A stretch of 60,658 bases of DNA from positions 1-60,658 of the forward strand of contig NZ_PSLG01000008.1 of the NCBI RefSeq assembly GCF_040289485.1, written 5' to 3'. How positions within the stretch are numbered: position 1 is the stretch's first letter; each line of letters begins with the position of its first letter. The translations under genes were made by a program, and so were the position numbers. The notes below the pieces were generated by a model, which saw nothing but the letters and a program-made list of their open reading frames with translations, did not search any database and was not told the DNA's origin. Shown here in pieces: positions 34,404-43,331 of the stretch. The stretch is from Thermoflexus sp040289485 (GTDB taxonomy: Bacteria; Chloroflexota; Anaerolineae; Thermoflexales; Thermoflexaceae).

Positions 34404-35418
34404 CCCAGAAAGGGGGCCGCTCCAGCCGCCCCAGGGCCCAGAGCGCCATCCCGCCGACCAGCCCTCCGATCAGATAGCTCTCCACGGCCCCGGCCATGGC
34501 GATAAACATCGCCAGCACCCCCAGGGCCACCTGGACCAGATAGAGGATCAGGACGGCCTCCCGATGGGTGAGGCCGGCCCGCACCAGCCGATGGGAGAGA
34601 TGATCTTTACCGGGCATGGTCAGCGGGTTCAGCCCCCGACGAAGCCGGGAGAAGACCACCAGAACGGTGTCGAAGATGGGAACCCCGAGGACCAGCACGG
34701 GGACCATCCAGGTGACGAAGGCGACGTTGTTCGGGAAGCGCAACTTGATCCCCAGGACCGCCATCAGGAAGCCCAGGAAGAGGCTCCCGGTGTCGCCCAT
34801 GAAAATCGAGGCCGGGTTGAAGTTGTAGCGCAGGAAGCCGAGGCACGCCCCCAGCACCGCCGCCGCCAAGGCCCCGACCAGATACTGGCCGTTGAGGGCC
34901 GCCAGGAGCAGGAAGAAGGCCGCGCAGACCGCACCGATCCCCCCTGACAGGCCGTCCATGTTGTCGATCAGGTTGAAGGCGTTGGTGATGCCCACCAGCC
35001 AGAGCAGGGTGATCAGCGCGTTCAGAGCCGGCCACGGGAACAGCCCGATCATCACCCCGGTGGCCATGACCGCCCCGGCGATAACCCCTTGGCCGGCCAG
35101 TTTGATCAGCGGCCGCAGCCCCCACCGGTCGTCCCAGATCCCCAGAAACGAGATCGCCGTCGCCCCGAGGAGAACGCTGGCCAGTTGGTGGAGATTGTAT
35201 CGATCTTCCAGGATCACCAGGACCAGGAGGACGGCCAGATACAGCGCGAGACCTCCCAGCAAAGGCACCGGCCGGGCATGCAATTTGCGCGGGGCGGGAT
35301 GGTCCACCATCCCGATCCGGAGGGCCACCCAGCGGGCCACCGGGGTGACCGCCAGGGCGATCGCCATGGCCCCCAGCACGATCAACAACCAGATGGTTTG
35401 CGGCGCCATCTCCCCCAT
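34393..35418 (-). CDS. Undecaprenyl-phosphate sugar-1-phosphate transferase (MraY/WecA/TagO family)
   Basis: A 341-residue polytopic membrane enzyme that transfers a HexNAc-1-phosphate from its UDP form to undecaprenyl phosphate, the first lipid-linked step of a wall or surface glycan. Family motifs: HARPVPLLGG, GIWDDRWGL, NAFNLIDNMDGLSGG, IFMGDTGSLFLGF and the C-terminal KDHLSHRLV. The HLSHRL loop favours the WecA/TagO branch rather than MraY. It begins 16 bases after the amidase stop. An alternative ATG lies at codon 4. Confidence 0.88.
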   Translation of the reverse strand: MGEMAPQTIWLLIVLGAMAIALAVTPVARWVALRIGMVDHPAPRKLHARPVPLLGGLALYLAVLLVLVILEDRYNLHQLASVLLGATAISFLGIWDDRWGLRPLIKLAGQGVIAGAVMATGVMIGLFPWPALNALITLLWLVGITNAFNLIDNMDGLSGGIGAVCAAFFLLLAALNGQYLVGALAAAVLGACLGFLRYNFNPASIFMGDTGSLFLGFLMAVLGIKLRFPNNVAFVTWMVPVLVLGVPIFDTVLVVFSRLRRGLNPLTMPGKDHLSHRLVRAGLTHREAVLILYLVQVALGVLAMFIAMAGAVESYLIGGLVGGMALWALGRLERPPFWDGK

Positions 35419-35434
35419 CCCTACCGATCGCGGC

Positions 35435-38400
35435 TCACGGGCAGACCTGCAGGCTCACCTCGTCCACCACCGCTGCACTGCCTGGCCTGGCCCCGTTATT
35501 GTAAACACCGATGGTCAGGGTGATGACCTGGCCCACATACGGGCTGAGGTCCAGCCGCAACATCTCCCAGGCCCCTGCGTTCGCCGCATCCACCCACAAC
35601 GGCACCCACTCGTTCCGGGCGTTCCGAAAGCCGACGTAGAACCGGTCCCCACTCTCCTGGATCTGTGGCAGACGCCACAGGGTCAAGGTCGCCCGAGCCC
35701 CCTCCAGGCGCACCCGCTGCCAGATCGTCGCATAGGAAGGCGCGCTCGCTTGGAGGTCCCCCAGGCGGACGGCCCATTTCCCTTCGTGAACCGGGCTCTG
35801 GACACGGGCAATGGGGGCGAAGGGGTTCAAGATCTGCCAGCCGGCGGTCAGGTCCGCCTCGAACCCCCCGTTCTGAAGGACCTCCCTACAGGCCGGAGGG
35901 CTCGAGGAAGCCTCGCCGGCCCGCAGGACCAGCGGCAGATACGTCCGAAAGGCCGGCCCGCCCCCAGCGGCGACGTAAAACCGCACCGGCGGCGGGGTCC
36001 CCGAAAGGTTCCCGGCGGCGTCGAAGGCCGCGACGGTCCACTCATAAGTTCCCGGCGCCAGGTTGGCTAAGAACGAGGAGGCCGTCACAGTAAAGCGCGC
36101 GCCGTTGATCAGCAGGACATAACCGGCCGGCGGCTCCGCGCCGGTCGGCGCCCACTGGAAGCGGATGGGCGGGGTATATGTAGCGGTCACCGTCGGGGTG
36201 ATCAGGGCCGGCACCCCTGGCGGCGTGCGGTCCAGGGTGAAGGTGACCACCGCCGGGGTCGGATCCACCGTCGTCCCCCGGACCGCCCGGGCCAGGACCC
36301 CGTAGGTCCCATCGGCCAGGTCCGCCGGCGGCGTCCAGGACCAATTCAACCGCCCGGTGGCCGTCAGCCAGGCTAGCGCCGAGGACCACCCGGCGCCGTT
36401 CCACCACAACCCCTCCCCGGTCCGCTGGAGGGCCACCTGAACCCCCGTGATGTCCGCCGGGGCAGCGGTCCCGGAGATGACCGGGACCTGATTCAGGAGG
36501 GCGTTCGGCGACGGATGGGTGATGGTGGTCTCGAGGGGCGCCCCGCAGCGGGCCATGGCCTCCAGCAGGCGCTGGAGGGCCGCCGCGCGGGCGGCCAGGG
36601 GCCAGGCGCTCTCCAGTGGGAACCCGAACACGACCACCTGCGGACAGGGCGCGCCGAAGATCGTGGCCGCTGCGCGGCCGTCCGGATATTGCATAAGGGC
36701 CGTGGCCTCCCGCCCGGGCGCCAGCACATCCGGGGTGGTCACCCGGTGGCTGCCCATGGTGCCATCGTCCAGGATCAACTCGCCGATCCCGTCGAGAAGA
36801 CCGCCCGGCGTCGGCCGAACGGTGCGGGCCCCCGCGTCGTCGGCGACGAAGCCCGTCCGCAGGACATCAGCGAGGAAACCAGGATCCCGGCCGCTCAGGT
36901 CCTGGCCAACGTTGGACCCGCTCAGGATCAGCCGGCCCCCGCCGTTCAGGTAGGCCCGCAGCCGGGCCCGGTCCCCTTCGTCCAGGGTGGGTTCGGAGAA
37001 TCCCTCTTCCCCCAACAGCCAGATCACCACCGGGTAAGCGCTGAGATCCAGGGACCCGGCGGAGACCGCCTCATCGGTCGCGCCATCGAAGGGCCCCGTG
37101 AGGGCGCGGGCGGCCCCGGCCAGGGCGTCGAAGGCGTTCATGCGGTCGAGGGGCATGCGGGTGACCGTCCCCAGGCTGCCCCCCAGGTTCTCCGTCGGCC
37201 GCATCGCGGCGTCCAGCCGGTCGAAACCGTCCACGAGGAGCACCCGGAACCCGCCCCACGGGCCGACCCGCACCCCGACGACGGGGGTCGGGAAAGACTC
37301 CCCACCGGCGTTCAACCCCGCCACCCGGAAGAACAGGGTGGTCCCCTCGGGGAGGCCGGAGAGGGTGTAGGTGGTGCCGCTCACCAGGATCCCATCGCTC
37401 CAGCCAAAGCCATCGGTGCTGGTGTAAACCTTGTAGGCGGTGGCCGGATGCCCCAGGAGAACGCCGCCGTCGCTGGGGGAGGGCTGCCAGGAGAGGGTGA
37501 TTTGGCCTGGCCCGGTCTGGCGGGCCACGAGGGCCTGGGGCGGCTCCGGCAGGAAAACCGGCGTCCGCCCGTCCCGCCGCGCGTAGTAACGCACGATCCC
37601 CTTGTAGATCGCCTGGGCGACGATGCGGGCGAAACGCGGGTCCTTCAACGCCGCCGCGTCGTCGGGGTTGTCGTGGAACGCCGCCTCCAACAGGACGCCG
37701 GGCATCGTGGAGAGCAGGCGGAGCTCCCCCAGGTTGGCCTGCTTCTTCCCCCGATCGATCCAGTTGGGATCCCACGCTGCCCGCAGATCCTGGATGACCT
37801 GGGTGTGGATGGCATCTTGCAGTTCGAGGCTGCCCGGCGTGCGCCGGTAGTTCGGATCGCTGTTGTCGTAAACATAGGATTCGGTCCCCCGCAACGCCCC
37901 GTTGTAGGCGTTGGTGTGGAAGGAAAAATAGACAGGATCATCGAAGGGCTCCCGCTCCCACTCGGCGTAGCGGGGGCGGGCGGTGACATCGTCGATCAGG
38001 TCGCCACAGGAGCCGTAGCTGCTGCACGTCCACGGATCGTAAACCGCCGGAGGGGCCCCTTGGTATTTCGCCCAGTACCGGGCCGCCTCCTCCCAGCGGG
38101 GCCGCCCGCTGGGCCCCGGGCTGGGGGGCGGTCCGTCGCCGCGGACGGTTCCCATCCCCCCGCCGATGCGGACGGCGTCGGCCACCACCACCCGGCCCAG
38201 ATTCTCCGGCCGATCGGTCCGATTGGTGAGGATAACCCGGGCCGGCTGCCCTGCCCGGAAGGGGAAGGTCCCAAGGTAGCGCCAGGTGTAGCCGTGGCCC
38301 TGCTGGTTGATGCGCACCTCACTGCGGCCCCCTGCGTGCTCAACGAGGAACTGCGCATCGGTGCTCCGGTTGGAACCGCTGGTATACCACACGTAGACCG

Positions 38401-39511
38401 CGTACATCCCGTCCCGAGGGGGGACCAGCGTCCAGGCGGCGGTGGCGGTGGCCGTTCCCAGGGCCGTCAGCGCCGTGCGATAGGTGCCGCCGTTATAGCC
38501 CGACAGCGTCCCTGGAGACCACGTCCCCTGCTCCTGATAGGTGGCGGGGTTGTCGTTGTCGGCGATGCCCTCCCAAGGGTTCATGTCCCGCTCCCGGACC
38601 GGCCAGACGTCCGCCCCGGCGTTGTAGAGATACTGGATCAGGAACTGGTTGACCACCTCGGCGTTGTTGAGGTCCTCCACCAGGCCGTTGGTGTTCCCGC
38701 GCTGGGTCAGCCATCGCCCGCCCGGGGCATACCAATACCAACCGTGGCCCGCGCCGAGGTAGATCGCTTTGCCGCGGAGGAACCCCTGGGCTTGGGGACG
38801 GCTGTAGGCGGGAGGGCCGGAGGCCGCCAGCGGCACCATGGGCTCCCCGCCCGCCCGGGCCAGTTCCGCTGCCCGGTTGATCGGCGGGGGCTCGTGAAGG
38901 AACCAGGACAGGGCGTAGAACCGGCCGTCCGCCGGGTTGCGGGCCATCAACGCCACATGCCGCACCCCGAAGGGCTCCAGATGCCGGATGAAGAGATAGG
39001 CCGCCTGATCCACCGCCCACGGGCTGAGGGCCGGCCCGGCGGCGAGGCGATCCAGAAAGCCAGGCGGGAACTCGAGATAGGCCGTCAGGACCTCCCCGGC
39101 CCACTGGAAACTTGCCAGGCGGGTCCCTGACGGAAGGGGGGACCAGAGGCCGGCCGCCTGCTCCTCCGCCGTGGGACCGGCCACCAAGGCCTGCAGCCGC
39201 AGGGCGACGCGGTCGGTGAGGGTGGCGGCCCCTTGGGGGAAGAAACGCGCTGGGCAGCGAACCCGGCTGTCGAAGGGATCGATGTAAAAACAGACCGAGC
39301 CCGCCTCCGATACGGGCCGGATGCCGGCGGCCATCCCCTGCCAGGCCAACCCCAGGGCCAGGGCCAGCAACAGCCCGCCGCCCAGCGCCAGCGAAAGGGC
39401 AGCCCCCCGACGCCCAGCACCAGCGGCCTCCCCGGGTCCTCTGAGCCGAAGGCTTGCGGTCGGAAAGCGCACCCGCCACCTCCCGCGGCCGCCGTGTCCC
39501 CGCGGATCCAT
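35435..39511 (-). CDS. Giant multidomain N-acetylmuramoyl-L-alanine amidase
   Basis: A 1358-residue protein. Order: membrane anchor (about 40-62); GerMN-like domain (74-155); Amidase_3 first half with zinc ligands His256 and Glu279; a golvesin/xanthan-lyase-like domain inserted at about 325-455; Amidase_3 second half (YFSFHTNAYNG, catalytic-Glu LLEAAFHDNP, ~535-650); FN3 (~660-760); a ThuA-like segment (FRVLLVDGF..., ~765-960); Ig-like repeats; the motif FRTYLPLVLRAG (1188-1199); and a C-terminal jelly-roll-like module (NGGFEADLTAGW). It should cleave peptidoglycan stem peptides outside the membrane. The RBS is weak; the start is supported by promoter position. Confidence 0.85.
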   Translation of the reverse strand: MDPRGHGGRGRWRVRFPTASLRLRGPGEAAGAGRRGAALSLALGGGLLLALALGLAWQGMAAGIRPVSEAGSVCFYIDPFDSRVRCPARFFPQGAATLTDRVALRLQALVAGPTAEEQAAGLWSPLPSGTRLASFQWAGEVLTAYLEFPPGFLDRLAAGPALSPWAVDQAAYLFIRHLEPFGVRHVALMARNPADGRFYALSWFLHEPPPINRAAELARAGGEPMVPLAASGPPAYSRPQAQGFLRGKAIYLGAGHGWYWYAPGGRWLTQRGNTNGLVEDLNNAEVVNQFLIQYLYNAGADVWPVRERDMNPWEGIADNDNPATYQEQGTWSPGTLSGYNGGTYRTALTALGTATATAAWTLVPPRDGMYAVYVWYTSGSNRSTDAQFLVEHAGGRSEVRINQQGHGYTWRYLGTFPFRAGQPARVILTNRTDRPENLGRVVVADAVRIGGGMGTVRGDGPPPSPGPSGRPRWEEAARYWAKYQGAPPAVYDPWTCSSYGSCGDLIDDVTARPRYAEWEREPFDDPVYFSFHTNAYNGALRGTESYVYDNSDPNYRRTPGSLELQDAIHTQVIQDLRAAWDPNWIDRGKKQANLGELRLLSTMPGVLLEAAFHDNPDDAAALKDPRFARIVAQAIYKGIVRYYARRDGRTPVFLPEPPQALVARQTGPGQITLSWQPSPSDGGVLLGHPATAYKVYTSTDGFGWSDGILVSGTTYTLSGLPEGTTLFFRVAGLNAGGESFPTPVVGVRVGPWGGFRVLLVDGFDRLDAAMRPTENLGGSLGTVTRMPLDRMNAFDALAGAARALTGPFDGATDEAVSAGSLDLSAYPVVIWLLGEEGFSEPTLDEGDRARLRAYLNGGGRLILSGSNVGQDLSGRDPGFLADVLRTGFVADDAGARTVRPTPGGLLDGIGELILDDGTMGSHRVTTPDVLAPGREATALMQYPDGRAAATIFGAPCPQVVVFGFPLESAWPLAARAAALQRLLEAMARCGAPLETTITHPSPNALLNQVPVISGTAAPADITGVQVALQRTGEGLWWNGAGWSSALAWLTATGRLNWSWTPPADLADGTYGVLARAVRGTTVDPTPAVVTFTLDRTPPGVPALITPTVTATYTPPIRFQWAPTGAEPPAGYVLLINGARFTVTASSFLANLAPGTYEWTVAAFDAAGNLSGTPPPVRFYVAAGGGPAFRTYLPLVLRAGEASSSPPACREVLQNGGFEADLTAGWQILNPFAPIARVQSPVHEGKWAVRLGDLQASAPSYATIWQRVRLEGARATLTLWRLPQIQESGDRFYVGFRNARNEWVPLWVDAANAGAWEMLRLDLSPYVGQVITLTIGVYNNGARPGSAAVVDEVSLQVCP

Positions 39512-39541
39512 CGCTGCAGGTGAGAAAATCCTTAGGGTTAA

Positions 39542-39570
39542 AATCTAGCCGGGAAGGAGGAATCGCGCAA
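39542..39570 (-). promoter_or_regulatory. Promoter of the amidase-transferase-SH3b operon
   Basis: On the minus strand TTGCGC, 17 bases, TAGATT (4/6 each), giving a leader of about 24 bases before the amidase ATG. On the plus strand the same bases offer TAAAAT (39539-39544) as a -10 for the DCC gene, so the divergent promoters overlap. Confidence 0.45.
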
Positions 39571-39599
39571 CCACCCCACTGTCGGCCTGGAGGGTGCCG

Positions 39600-40022
39600 A
39601 TGGAGGCGCCGGAGGTGGTCTTGCTTTTCGACGGGCAGTGCGGCTTCTGCACCCGGACGGCTCGGTGGCTGCGCCGCGTGGACCGCGGCGGGCGGGTGGC
39701 GCTGGTGCCGTTTCAACAGCCGGGGGCGCCGGAGCGCTTCGGGCTGACCCCTGAGGCCTGCGCCCAGGCGGCCTGGGCGATCACCCCAGACGGGGAACGC
39801 CATCGAGGGGCGGCCGCCATCCTGGCCGCCCTCGCTGTCGCCCAGGGATGGCCGTGGCTCCTCGCCCTCTACCGGCGGATCCCCCTGGTCCGCTGTCTCG
39901 CCGATGCGCTCTACGCCGGGGTGGCCGCCCATCGGGGCCGGCTCCCCGGCGTCCGGCCCTACTGCGAGGAGCACCCATCGGCCTGCGGAGGCGCCACCGA
40001 GGGGGAGGAAACCGCCGCGTGA
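39600..40022 (+). CDS. DCC family thiol-disulfide oxidoreductase-like protein (DUF393)
   Basis: A 140-residue DUF393 protein with the name-giving motif DGQCGFC (Asp11, Cys14, Cys17) in a thioredoxin-like start. GGAGGG before the ATG favours this start over a GTG two codons upstream. The family is predicted to do thiol-disulfide exchange, but no substrate is established. The last 20 residues hold extra Cys (YCEEHPSACGG). It converges on the niacin operon with an 18-base gap; no functional link is evident. Confidence 0.85.
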   Translation: MEAPEVVLLFDGQCGFCTRTARWLRRVDRGGRVALVPFQQPGAPERFGLTPEACAQAAWAITPDGERHRGAAAILAALAVAQGWPWLLALYRRIPLVRCLADALYAGVAAHRGRLPGVRPYCEEHPSACGGATEGEETAA

Positions 40023-40040
40023 AGGGGCAAGGGACGCCTT

Positions 40041-41378
40041 TTACGCCTGGATCTCCCCGACCACATCGGCCAACGGCCGCCCGCGGGTCTCGTAGGGCAG
40101 CAACAGGGCAGCCAGGCCGGAGAGGGCATAGGCGGCTGCGAAGACCGTCAGGGCCAGCGGCATGGAGACCCCGAGGAGATAGCCCCCCAGCGTCGGCGCG
40201 AGGGCGCCCGCGATCCGCGTCATCCCGCTGGCCGCGCCCATGCCGGTTGTGCGCAGTTGGGTCGGATACGCCTCCGGCGTGTAGGCATAGAGGGCCCCCC
40301 ACGCTCCCAGGGCGAAGAAAGACATCCAGACGGCGGCCGCCACGTAGGCGGGTAAAGTGACGGCAACGGCGAAAAGATACGTGAAGAGGCCGCTGGCCAG
40401 CAGATACAGCCCTAAGGTGATCCGTCGCCCCAGACGCTCCACCAGATAAGCCGCCGAGAAATACCCGGGCAGCTGGGCCAGGGTGAGGAGGATGATGTAT
40501 TCATACGAGCGCAGGAAGGTCATCCCCCGCCCGACGAACAGGCTGGGCAGCCAGGTGAACACCCCGTAGTAGCCCAGGGAGATGCCGAACCAGATCGCCC
40601 AGAGCAAGGCCGTGGTGCGGGTGTAGGGCCGGCGCCACAGATCGCGCAGGGCCGCGCGGGGGGCCGGGGGGACGGTGAGACGAAGGCCCGGCGGCAGGGC
40701 CGTCCCGTTCTCCCGAGCGACCTGGTCCAGGACCCGCCGGGCCTCCTCCTCCCGCCCGTGCACCAAAAGGAAGCGTGGGGACTCGGGGACGTAGCGCCGG
40801 ATCCAGAAGACGATCAGGCCGGGGAGTGCCGAGAGGGCCAGCAGCCAGCGCCACCCGGCCCGAGGCACCACCAGCCACGCCAGGAGAGCGGCAGCCAGCG
40901 CCCCCACCGCCCAGAAGGCCTCCAGGTAAACCAGATAGCGGCCCCGCTTCCCCCGGGGGAGATACTCCGCGAAGATGGCGTAATCCACCGGCAGGGTGCC
41001 GCCGACGCCGAAGCCGGTAAGGGCCCGCAGGACCACCAGGGTCAGGAAGTTCGGGGAGAGGGCGGAGAGCAACCCGAAGCCGGAGTCGATCAGCACGGTG
41101 AGGATGAACCCCAGTTTACGCCCGATGCGGTCGGAGAGGGCGCCCCAGAACCAGGCCCCGGCCAGCATCCCCAGGAAGATGGCCGTGCCCAGCAACCCGG
41201 CCTGGGCAGTGCTCAGGCCCCACTCCTGCCGGATGGCCGGCAGGGCGAAGGAGATCAGCAGCACCTCCATCGCATCGGCCGCCCACCCGGCCCCGCAGAT
41301 CGCCATCAACTTGTATTGAAACCGGCCCAGGCCCACCCGCTCGATGGCCTCGTCGAAGGTCCACACCGTGGCGGCCAT
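40041..41378 (-). CDS. niaP: MFS transporter, probable niacin importer (NiaP-like)
   Basis: A 445-residue major facilitator with 12 predicted helices, the SDRIGRKLG loop after helix 2, RALTGFGVGGTLPVDYAIFAEY in helices 4-5 and PESPRFLL before the central loop, all of the sugar-porter/NiaP style. Sequence alone cannot separate NiaP from related aromatic-acid transporters. The call rests on being the third gene of an operon with NiaR and a nicotinamidase-like protein, the usual NiaR-controlled niacin uptake arrangement. GGAGGGATCGGCG precedes ATG. Confidence 0.8.
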   Translation of the reverse strand: MAATVWTFDEAIERVGLGRFQYKLMAICGAGWAADAMEVLLISFALPAIRQEWGLSTAQAGLLGTAIFLGMLAGAWFWGALSDRIGRKLGFILTVLIDSGFGLLSALSPNFLTLVVLRALTGFGVGGTLPVDYAIFAEYLPRGKRGRYLVYLEAFWAVGALAAALLAWLVVPRAGWRWLLALSALPGLIVFWIRRYVPESPRFLLVHGREEEARRVLDQVARENGTALPPGLRLTVPPAPRAALRDLWRRPYTRTTALLWAIWFGISLGYYGVFTWLPSLFVGRGMTFLRSYEYIILLTLAQLPGYFSAAYLVERLGRRITLGLYLLASGLFTYLFAVAVTLPAYVAAAVWMSFFALGAWGALYAYTPEAYPTQLRTTGMGAASGMTRIAGALAPTLGGYLLGVSMPLALTVFAAAYALSGLAALLLPYETRGRPLADVVGEIQA

Positions 41379-41400
41379 CGCCGATCCCTCCTTGCGACCC

Positions 41401-41925
41401 TCACTCCACCAGGTATCCCCGGGCCCGCAAGGCCTCCCGAGCCCGCTCCAGGAGCGCCGGGCTGCGGGCCTCCAGGGTGTGCAGATGCAGGCCCTCCGTC
41501 AGTTCGCTCAGCAGCCGCGCGCCCGTTCGCCGCACTGCCTCCATGAACTGGCGGACGTCCTCGCGGGAGGCGACGTGCAGGCTGCCCCGCAGCTCCCCGT
41601 AGATCGGATGCTCGACGATCACATCCACCACCTCCACCCCCAGGTCCACCAGCAGGGTGAGCTCGTCCTCGGTCTGGTCGGGGGTGTGGCGGACGGCCAC
41701 CAGGATCCGATGGGTGGGGCGGACGGCCGGCAGACAATAGCCCCGCGGCGTGGCCAGGATCTCCACCCCAGCCGCCCGCAGCACCGCGATGTCCTGCACG
41801 ATGACCTGCCGGCTGGTCCCCAGGCGCTGGGCCAATTCGGCGCCGGTCAGGGGCCGCCCGGCCCCCCGCAAGAGCTCTAGGATCTGCGCGCGGCGGGCCT
41901 CGGCAGGACGTTCCCGGGAGACCAC
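41401..41925 (-). CDS. niaR: Niacin-responsive repressor NiaR (HTH + 3H domain)
   Basis: A 174-residue regulator. Residues 10-62 are an HTH_11 domain (AQILELLRGAG, LGTSRQVIVQDIAVLRAAG); residues 70-170 are a 3H domain. His80 and Glu88, and the HLH pair His147/His149, have the spacing of the metal ligands described for the Thermotoga homologue. NiaR represses niacin uptake and NAD genes when nicotinic acid is present. It lies between the nicotinamidase-like and transporter genes, and a matching palindromic site stands upstream of the operon. Confidence 0.9.
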   Translation of the reverse strand: MVSRERPAEARRAQILELLRGAGRPLTGAELAQRLGTSRQVIVQDIAVLRAAGVEILATPRGYCLPAVRPTHRILVAVRHTPDQTEDELTLLVDLGVEVVDVIVEHPIYGELRGSLHVASREDVRQFMEAVRRTGARLLSELTEGLHLHTLEARSPALLERAREALRARGYLVE

Positions 41926-41939
41926 CGTCGGTTCCCTCC

Positions 41940-42554
41940 TCAGGCCATGGCCGGCGCCCGCACCGTCAGGGCGTCGACGGTGGTCAGGGTGCCTCGGAAC
42001 AGGAAGGCCGTCTGGCGGTTCGCCGCCTCCATATCGAACGGGTGCAGGGCGGAGGTGGCGTCCACCGGGATGATCACGTGGAACCAGCGCAGGGCCGCGC
42101 TGGCCGCGGTGTAGTGCACACAGATGCTGGCCACCGTGCCGCAGAGGATCAGATCCCGGATCCCCCGCAGGCGCAGTTCATGTTCCAGGGGCGTCCCGTA
42201 GAAGGCGTCGTAGCGGCGCTTCGGCAACACCAGTTCCCCTTCCTGTGGCTTGAGGTCCTCCACGATCTCCCAGCCCCACGTCCCCGCCAGACAATGTTCC
42301 CCCCAGATGGGGAACTCCGGATCGCCAGGGTAGTGGGTGTCCTGGGTGAACACCACGAACATGCCGTGGGCCCGGGCCATGTCCAGAAGCCGCCGGATGC
42401 GAGGGACGGTGGCCGGGGCATCCGGGACGAACAACCGGCCTTGGGGGTGGACGAAATCGTTCTGCATATCGACCACGATCAGCGCCGTGGTCCGAGGATC
42501 CACTTCCACATGGGGCGCTAGGGAATACTCCGGGACCTCCACTGTCCGGCCCAT
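41940..42554 (-). CDS. pncA: Nicotinamidase-like cysteine hydrolase
   Basis: A 204-residue isochorismatase-fold hydrolase with the Asp-Lys-Cys triad D29, K112 and C145 (LCGTVASICV, cis-peptide region). Putative metal ligands are Asp72, His74 and His87 (DTHYPG...WGEHC); the usual middle His of nicotinamidases is not obvious, so metal coordination may differ. In this operon deamidation of nicotinamide to nicotinate is the likely reaction. GGAGGTCCCC precedes ATG. It is the first gene after the operator. Confidence 0.75.
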   Translation of the reverse strand: MGRTVEVPEYSLAPHVEVDPRTTALIVVDMQNDFVHPQGRLFVPDAPATVPRIRRLLDMARAHGMFVVFTQDTHYPGDPEFPIWGEHCLAGTWGWEIVEDLKPQEGELVLPKRRYDAFYGTPLEHELRLRGIRDLILCGTVASICVHYTAASAALRWFHVIIPVDATSALHPFDMEAANRQTAFLFRGTLTTVDALTVRAPAMA

Positions 42555-42578
42555 GGGGACCTCCTTCGGAACAGACAG

Positions 42579-42604
42579 ATGTCTTGTCAGCTGTCATGAC
42601 AGAT
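42579..42604 (-). promoter_or_regulatory. NiaR operator (tandem palindromic half-sites)
   Basis: TGTCATGACA, central to the perfect 12-base palindrome CTGTCATGACAG (42591-42602), is preceded by TGTCTTGTCA (42580-42589), giving two related 10-base sites in tandem one helical turn apart. They touch the -10 and cover the expected transcription start of pncA-niaR-niaP. Binding would block RNA polymerase. Assignment to NiaR rests on location and autoregulation being common in the family. Confidence 0.7.
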
Positions 42605-42631
42605 TGTACCACGGGTCTAGAAAACGGTCCA
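42603..42631 (-). promoter_or_regulatory. Promoter of the niacin operon
   Basis: On the minus strand TGGACC, 17 bases, TACAAT (4/6 and 5/6). Start of transcription is expected inside the adjacent palindrome, about 42 bases before the nicotinamidase ATG. Confidence 0.6.
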
Positions 42632-42638
42632 GGGGAGT

Positions 42639-43316
42639 CTACTTGGAGGCCAGTTCCCGGAGAGGGATGCGGCGGCGGGTGGCGATCCAGAGGGCCAAGG
42701 CCGAGGCCCCCAGGCTGAGGACGCCGGCGATCCCCAGCCATCGCAGATCCCCCGAACGGAGGTAAACCCCGATGGCGTTGGCGATCAGCACGTGGGCCAG
42801 CCGGGCGAGGGCGCTGACGGCGAAGGCCGGCCCCAAGGGGAGCGGCGAAAGCCCCACCGCCCAGGCCAGCAGATCGCTCGACGTGAAGGGGAGCAGATAG
42901 AGGATCCAGAGGGCAGTCAGCCCGTGTCGACGGATCACCGCCTCCGCCCGGGCCAGCCGTTCCCGGGGGAGCAGGGCGAGCAGCAAGGGCCGCCCCAGCC
43001 CCCGTGCCAGGACCATTGCCAGGCCGTTGCCCAGATTGACCCCCAACCATGTAAGCAGGGAGCCCCAGAGGGGCCCGAACCAATAGCCGGCAACCCAGCC
43101 CAGGAGGGCGCCGGGGAGCGGGGCGATCACCACCTGGAGGGCGTTGAGAAAAACCAGGGCCAGCGCGCCGCCGGCGGCGTGCGCCGCCAGCCACGCCTCC
43201 AGCCGCTCCCGCTGGCTGACCAGCGGCCACAGATACGGAAAGGTGAGGAGCCCGCCGATCAGCAGCGCGCCCAATCCCGCAGCCCGCAGGCCATGCTCCC
43301 GCAGGAGGCGACCCAT
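42639..43316 (-). CDS. TVP38/TMEM64 (VTT/DedA-like) membrane protein
   Basis: A 225-residue membrane protein with five to six helices and the VTT-domain signature APLPGALLGWVAGYWFGPLWG, then VNLGNGLAMVLARGLGR. VTT proteins act as lipid scramblases or undecaprenyl-phosphate translocases in known cases; the role here is not determined. It is the last gene of the era operon, 15 bases after scpB. Confidence 0.85.
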   Translation of the reverse strand: MGRLLREHGLRAAGLGALLIGGLLTFPYLWPLVSQRERLEAWLAAHAAGGALALVFLNALQVVIAPLPGALLGWVAGYWFGPLWGSLLTWLGVNLGNGLAMVLARGLGRPLLLALLPRERLARAEAVIRRHGLTALWILYLLPFTSSDLLAWAVGLSPLPLGPAFAVSALARLAHVLIANAIGVYLRSGDLRWLGIAGVLSLGASALALWIATRRRIPLRELASK

Positions 43317-43331
43317 CCCCTTTCCCTCCCT

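Noticed and set aside
36515..39130. An 871-codon rightward open frame opposite the giant amidase
   Set aside because: It has no recognisable motif and lies wholly within the motif-rich amidase gene.
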